A stretch of 64,000 bases of DNA from contig NC_053043.1 of NCBI RefSeq assembly GCF_003473485.1, positions 23,709,936 through 23,773,935 of the forward strand. The letters are read 5' to 3'. Shown here piece by piece: positions 58,359 through 64,000 of this stretch. How positions within the stretch are numbered: position 1 is the stretch's first letter; each line of letters opens with the position of its first letter. The DNA is from Medicago truncatula (lineage: Eukaryota; Streptophyta; Magnoliopsida; Fabales; Fabaceae). The notes beneath the pieces are model-generated. The model did not search any database. It was not told the origin of the DNA and saw only the letters and a program-made list of their open reading frames with translations. Position numbers and translations under genes: made by a program.

Positions 58359-58796
58359 ACAAAACACTTTTTCAATTCACTCTCACTTTGCATCTCGTTA
58401 CTACTCTTTGCCTTCAATCTCCTCGCCTCTCTCAACACAGGTAAACTCATTCAATCGATCTCTTCTTCTTCAATTTAAATTCACAAAACCCTAAATTCGA
58501 TGTTAGCATAAATCTGTAATATATTATCCTGAATCTGTGTTTTTTTAAGGCTTTTTCATTATCCATTGATTTCAAGTAAGATGATTGTTTTTTTTTTTTT
58601 TTTTTTTTGTAATTTGTATTAATGGGTTTTTGCTCAATCATTGTTTTAGCTTATCTTCCTAATTTGAGTTTTTCTTTGGGGGTTTCGCAATTTAGTTGCA
58701 GTGATTGATTTCAATGTAAAAAAATTGAATTTGAATTTTTTGGTGATTTATGTTAATCATTGTTATGGTATCTGTTTTGTGAAGTAGAAGAAAAAA

Positions 58797-60646
58797 ATGG
58801 CAGTCACACTCTATAACCTTAAGGCTGAATCTGGGTTGAAGAAGCTTGATGAGTACCTTCTTACACGCAGTTACATCACTGGGTAGGTTTTTTTTTCTTC
58901 TTCTTTTCTTTCTGTTCATAATTGATTGTTTATTTATTTGTTTTATTTATTTTTTTGTTTCTTATGAATTCTGTTTTTATTTGATCTGTTAAGGTACCAA
59001 GCTTCAAAGGATGACATCACTGTTTATTCAGCTTTGCCATCCGTTCCATCATATGAATATGGGAATGTTGCTAGGTGGTACAAGCACATTGATGCTTTGT
59101 TGAGAATTGCGTAAGTTCCCCTTACCGTCTTTGTCAATTATATTCGAACATTGTAAAATAAATTAGAAATTAGAAATTATAATAAGGATTTTATTTGTCA
59201 TGACTTGTTATTCAAGTGACTTGTATTCATTATGCAATTCTTTGTCAAATTTTAATTGATTTTTGTGATTGTAGTGGTGTTTCTGGTGAGGGATCTGGTG
59301 TCACTGTGGAATCTTCTCTTGTGGCTGAAGAGACTGTTGCCACTCCTCCAGTTTCTGACACAAAGGCCGCTGAAGCTGAGGATGAAGATGATGACGATGT
59401 TGATTTGTTTGGTGAAGAGACTGAGGAAGAGAAGAAGGCAGCTGAGGAACGGGCAGCAGCCGTGAAGGCATCTGGCAAAAAGAAAGAGAGTAAGTTTCTG
59501 TTGTATCTCATATCCTCGTAATTATTTCGAATCTGGTTGGACATCAATTTAGAGTATTGGTTTTCTGCTGATTGCATTCTCAGGTGGGAAATCATCTGTA
59601 TTGTTGGATGTGAAGCCATGGGATGATGAGACCGACATGAAGAAACTTGAAGAAGCAGTGAGATCTGTTCAGTTGGAAGGGTTGTTTTGGGGTGCATGTA
59701 TGTTATTTGTCTCTTAACAATTTTTATTTTTCCGTCGATTGATATTTGTGCATTTCAGCTTTCTTGATTGTTTTCATTCTAATTCTAATATATGTTGTAT
59801 GATGGGTAACCTTGGCGCAATTGGTAAAGTTGTTGTCATGTGACTGTAAGGTCACGGGTTCAAGTCATGGAAACAGTCTCTTGTGTACAAACAGGGTAAG
59901 GCTGCGTACAATACACCAAATGGTGGGATCCCTTCCCGAACCCTGCGTATGCGTGAGCTTTAGTGCACCGGGTTGCCCTTTTTTTTTTTTTTTTCCTTCT
60001 AATATATCTTGTATAATATATGATATGATTCTGAATAACAAGTTTCAGTTTATTGTATACTATTTTTCACGGCTATGTCTATGGTGCACAAATAAGATAT
60101 TGGTGTACTATGCATAAGTTTGTTTTCCACTATTGGGTCAATACTCAATAAGTCCCTTTATATCTCACTTGATCTAATGGTGGAATGTTTTATCCAATAG
60201 TGAAATATCTTATTTTTCAATTGTAAAAGAGAAACTATTTTCAAATACTCGAATGCGTAAAAAGTATATATTAGTCTTTGTTTTGTAGAGATTTTGTAGC
60301 CATCTTTACTATTAATTTTATTTGTTTGTTTTATTTATCTATACTAGCTATCTCTGTGATTCTGATATTAGTTTATTGCTTTCATAGCCAAACTTGTTCC
60401 TGTTGGGTATGGTATCAAGAAACTTCAAATTATGCTTACTATTGTGGATGATCTTGTTTCTGTTGACAATATGGTTGAGGATTATCTTACCGTTGAGCCC
60501 ATCAATGAGTATGTCCAAAGTTGTGACATTGTGGCCTTCAATAAAATTTGTAAGTAATTTTCAGATTTTATTTTTCTGTTGGTTTTATAATTTTTTTTCT
60601 CATAAGCTGCATATCTTAATGCCATATCATATTCTTTGGTACAGAA
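58797..60646 (+). CDS. Translation elongation factor 1-delta/eEF1B-beta (GDP-GTP exchange subunit)
   Basis: Coding exons are 58797-58882, 58994-59110, 59275-59489, 59584-59697, 60388-60549 and 60645-60646, total 696 nt (231 residues). The product reloads eEF1A with GTP in the cytosolic eEF1B complex. Features are an N-terminal GST-C-like helical region ([20 protein letters not shown]), a variable Glu/Ala hinge with [17 protein letters not shown] (the acidic CAR segment), and the C-terminal guanine-exchange domain ([20 protein letters not shown] to [14 protein letters not shown]). The length fits the plant family. The stop codon TAA is split by the last intron (T at 60549, AA at 60645-60646). 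If that intron were retained, the frame would read two more residues (CK) to TAA. Whether the legume name is delta or beta depends on nomenclature. Confidence 0.95.
59804..59994 (+). mobile_element. Au-type SINE in eEF1B intron 4
   Basis: The tRNA-like head GGGTAACCTTGGCGCAATTG and B box GGTCACGGGTTCAAGTC are followed by the Au body (CAGGGTAAGGCTGCGTACAA, TTAGTGCACCGGGTTGCCC) and a T-rich tail. It is flanked by an imperfect 18-bp target duplication TTCTAATATATGTTGTAT (59783-59800) and TTCTAATATATCTTGTAT (59997-60014). It is inserted in the sense orientation. Confidence 0.93.
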
Positions 60647-61600
60647 TCTGCAATTCGAATGACATGGAGATCATGGTAGGAGGCAGAAATTGCAATTATT
60701 AGAAATGACAATCAAGGGATACTATTATCCTAAGATGAGATTTTTGTTTTTGGGAACCTAGTTGTTGTCGCTGTCATTTTTGTGATACTGTGTCTTTGTG
60801 ATTTCATCCATTATCTGGATTGTGTTATAATTATTCAAACTTTGAGAATTGTAGGCATGTTGTGTTTTTTAAACTCTGATTCTTGTCTTGCACACACTCT
60901 TTGAATCATGTGACATTAAAATTTCATGGGGTGTCCTCTAACAAACCCTGGCAATGCAAATTACCCTAATGTTTCAGAAACATTAAAAATAATTTTACTT
61001 AAAAAAGTGGTTAAGTATGCTCTGCCAGGTCTTTTAAGTTTAAGCGAAAAGTTAGATGTATCTAGCATCACGTGCCTGTTTGGATTTTGAACTTATTTTC
61101 TTAAGCTCCCCAAGATAACTAACTAAAATAGCCCGTAACTCTTAGAAAACAATTTAACAGGCACAAGTGTTTATCGTAATAAGTTGTTTATCCAATCAGT
61201 ACCTTAGTCCAAATTTGTAATAAGGGGTGTACATTTAAACTGTTTTCTTTTCCTAGATAAACTCATTCCTTTCATGGTACGGGGGTTAACTTTTACTCAG
61301 GTTGAAATTGACATTTGATATTTTCATAGCAAATTGATGTCAACTTTATTATTTTTATAGCAAATTGTTACTTAATGCATGTTGTGCAAAACTATGGTGT
61401 TACAATAATTGTTATGAAGCATAGCTTGTACAAAAAGAGAAGAGAATGCTTACCGGACATTCAATATCTATTTTACATCTTGAGAGAGAAAAGAATAAAA
61501 ATATGAAAATTAATGTGATAACTGTGAATTGTCAATGATGTGATTGGATAAGAGATATCAAAAGAAAATAAAATGTTATAAATATATGAAAATTATAGGT
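60647..61600. other. 3' UTR of eEF1B and intergenic DNA
   Basis: The last exon continues from 60645 as 3' UTR. T-rich, transcript-like sequence runs to about 60870. No further gene is seen to 61600. Confidence 0.45.
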
Positions 61601-61639
61601 GTACATATTTAATTGTTTGCAAAATCATGATAGTTCATT

Positions 61640-61858
61640 AGGATATTACTAAATTTACAGTAATACCAAGTGCACTTGAATGAATGATAAGATATCTCTT
61701 TTAACTTAAAAAAAGTATTGAGTTCGAATCCAACAATATGATCGCAACAATGATAAATCTCTTGAGGATGAGTTTTGTCACTCATTGCGGTCCTACCCAA
61801 TTCGAGAGATTAGTCTCTGTTGTTGCGCGGAATAACCGTTTCATAACAAAAAAAAAAA
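61640..61858 (+). repeat. Probable SINE or SINE fragment
   Basis: It contains GAGTTCGAATCCAAC (B-box-like), a body with TCCTACCCAATTCGAGAGAT, GTTGTTGCGCGG and an A-rich end CATAACAAAAAAAAAAA. The A box is degenerate and the target duplication was not found. Confidence 0.4.
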
Positions 61859-62700
61859 GCACTAAGTTGAGTCAGAGTAGTCAATAGCGCATTGTCGCCT
61901 TCTATCTTTGTTAAAATTCCATCTATCTTTCTCTGTGCTTTGTTCTCTTCCTTTCTCCACCGCTGTTGTTTCCTTCCCATTCCCGGCAAAAATATTACGT
62001 GCAACCCCACACACTTCATTATTCTCTCTAACTCTTTGATTAGTTTCAATTTCATCTCAAAAAATAGATTATGATTATGATTATTCTATTCTATTTTGTA
62101 AATATAATTCAATTTCAGTAGCATTAAGTGAAGAAGAAGAAGAAGAAGGCTCTGTGATTGATTCAATACGTATTAAGTTGAATTGTTTAGTCTAAGTTTG
62201 GTCTGTCATCTTACTATGGGTCTTGCTGAAGTGTGGTATCAATAAATTTTGCTGATTAAATAAAAAAAGAGTTAAATACAGATAGACATATCTACCAAAA
62301 GTATATTCTTATGGGATCATTTCAATTCTCCATGTGCTTCTCCATCTTACATTTTGTGGACAAAATTATTCAGTCTACGTTTGGTCTGTCATCTTACCAT
62401 GTTACATGTCCTAGTTCTTCTAAAGTTTTTTCCAGTTCAAAGTTCAGGAAACCATATGAGACACCATATATGATTATCTCTATCTCTCTTTAGTTTTTTA
62501 TTTTCTATAATTTACATTTAAAAAATACAAAAAAAAAAAAAAGGAACATTGAACCAAGGGAAGGGAAAGGTCGGAAACAAAAAAATATGAATCAAAAGAA
62601 TGAGATTTACACAATGAATGATGAATGAATCTACAAATATACCATCCAGTGCACAAATTTAAGCTATAAAACCTTAATCAACACGATATGCATGCATGAA

Positions 62701-63126
62701 TCACAGTTCACCCTGGCGACGTCCAGAGGGAAAAGGAGCACTAAACCTAGCAGAAAAACTGTGCGGCAAGTCGTCATCTTCACTCTGAGCCCCACTACTG
62801 AAGTTGAGAGCATAGCTGTGTTCATCATATTGGAACTTACCCTTCTGTTGCTTCTTACCATACATGCTAATCTTTCTAATGAATGTCTTCCACTTAGGAC
62901 CTGCAATCACTTCTGAAACCTCTTTCATCTTCCTCAACTTGCAAACCCACCAAGAATCTTCCCTTTGCTCCAATAGACCTTTACCTTCATCATTGCCTAG
63001 CCCCCATTTCAACCCACAAGCACGAAAGCACCCATACCCACATCCACTATCCTCTTGATGATCATTGAAATCTTCTCTACTGTGTTCCACCGCCTCGACC
63101 AATGGGCTTCCCTCAAAAGCAGCCAT
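62701..63126 (-). CDS. Plant-specific small protein, 'stress induced protein' type (141 aa)
   Basis: A single-exon minus-strand frame with ATG at 63126. It contains a Gly/Cys-rich CGYGCFRACGLKWG segment, a WW-containing KLRKMKEVSEVIAGPKWKTF basic block, KGKFQYDEHSYALNF and a C-terminal FSARFSAP. These blocks are shared by a family of short plant proteins often labelled 'stress induced protein', whose molecular role is unknown to me. No signal peptide or membrane segment is evident. The frame is intact and codon use looks normal. An AT-rich leader lies upstream. Confidence 0.8.
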   Translation of the reverse strand: MAAFEGSPLVEAVEHSREDFNDHQEDSGCGYGCFRACGLKWGLGNDEGKGLLEQREDSWWVCKLRKMKEVSEVIAGPKWKTFIRKISMYGKKQQKGKFQYDEHSYALNFSSGAQSEDDDLPHSFSARFSAPFPSGRRQGEL

Positions 63127-64000
63127 ATTTTCAGAGAAATAATACCAAGTTTTTAGAGTTAGATCAGTTGAGGGGTTTTATTTGTTCAGATTCTTTTGTA
63201 GGTGACAATCATTAAAAAGGAGAGATGCAAGGGAGATAATGACAAAGAAAATGAAGCTACAACTGTCTTAAAAAATCTTCAAGCAATAATAATATTAATA
63301 AAAGGGATTATAGCTTTTTAAACTACAAGCAAATAAAGCATCCTATGAAGTTTGGTAATGCAAACAACAACATTACGCGATGTATCTGGCATTTGGCAAT
63401 TTCAATTGCCAAGTCGGTAGCTCAAGGGACGGCAATATATAATTTAATATAATAGTATAAAAATGATAGAAAATATTCTACCAAAAAAAAAGATATAAAA
63501 TATGGATTCCATTTAAAGAAAGATAAAGCAGACTCCAACGGTAAGCTGTGTCACTCTCAGCTGTTGGTGGCTCCCACGTAATTGATAAGAACAAAGAAAT
63601 TTAATTGCCTGAGTGCACAAGTCAAACCCAGTAGTGGTATTTGTTAAAGAAAAGAAATGATCTTTGGTTGGTATTTAGTACAATAATCACTTTAAACATG
63701 GAACAACAGTAACAATTGCAAACACAGTTAAAAGTGCTGTTCCTCTTTACAATATCAATTTTTACAAGCACTGTAAAAAATTTAGAATACTGACAAACAT
63801 TTTTCTTTTTCTTTTATCTTTTTTCTTTTATAGTACTGACCTTGGGTGTATTACAAGAATAGGTAGTAGTACTAGACAACCTGACACTTATTAACAACCA
63901 TAGGTTACCTTCTGACACTTACAAGACCTTCATAAAGCAAATATTGCCAATTGGATGGGAAACACAAACCATAGACGGATATAGGATTAAGCATCTCGCT
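63127..64000. other. Upstream region of the 62701-63126 gene
   Basis: AT-rich promoter and intergenic DNA with no further gene or bounded repeat that I can support. Confidence 0.45.

Noticed and set aside
59804..59960. tRNA-like segment in the eEF1B intron
   Set aside because: The body and T tail identify it as an Au SINE.
62311..62493. Short plus-strand frame upstream of the last gene
   Set aside because: No domain, AT-rich, and no promoter or splice context.

Overview
The window is nuclear DNA from a flowering plant and most likely a legume of the Medicago/Trifolium/Pisum group. It has intron-containing plant genes with GT-AG junctions, AT-rich intergenic DNA, an Au-type SINE, a swarm of Mutator-type MITEs and an Ogre/Tat-like retroelement. 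No bacterial, organellar or viral genome segment was seen.

Layout. 1-680: no gene apart from a small tandem duplication. 680-4878: a 1.38-kb non-autonomous LTR element (minus strand) split by a 2.8-kb solo LTR. 6.6-7.0 kb: a small plant-specific gene. 7.5-9.9 kb: a cluster of MITEs. 10.85-13.80 kb (minus): a two-exon chloroplast cyclophilin, CYP28-like. 13.9-17.4 kb: a SINE inside a MITE, then a LINE tail. 17.7-24.2 kb: exon-like pieces of one or more decayed genes, including a fragment resembling an SCAB actin-binding protein. 24.3-29.9 kb: MITEs and gene-poor DNA. 30.14-35.96 kb (plus): a complete six-exon class II KNOX (KNAT3-like) homeobox gene. 36.4-38.0 kb: a 1.6-kb Mutator-like element. 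38.4-57.6 kb: a nest of LTR retrotransposons. 58.3-60.9 kb (plus): a six-coding-exon translation elongation factor eEF1B beta/delta gene with an Au SINE in an intron. 62.7-63.1 kb (minus): a one-exon gene of the family often annotated 'stress induced protein'.

The nest can be ordered from target-site duplications. A copia element (LTR 38439-38699 plus the start of gag) received a Ty3/gypsy element (5' LTR 39005-40895). The gypsy body was then hit twice: by a young 12.3-kb Ogre-like non-autonomous element (41061-53361, TSD GTTTT, almost identical LTRs) and by a 2.8-kb element now left as a solo LTR (54079-56854, TSD GTGTT). The second insertion lies exactly in the reverse-transcriptase catalytic box. 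The right-hand ends of the gypsy and copia elements are missing.

Most unusual signal: the Ogre-like element carries gag pieces but no pol. In place of pol it has repeated non-coding modules. Eight copies of a bipartite hairpin (45685-47655) keep a CCC-GAAA-GGG-type stem with a GNRA-like tetraloop while the outer stem changes sequence with compensating bases. Every imperfect pair is a G-U pair on the element's sense (minus) strand and an A-C mismatch on the other strand, which points to selection, past or present, on an RNA fold. A second, independent set of covarying stem-loops is present in the gypsy LTR (40233-40371).
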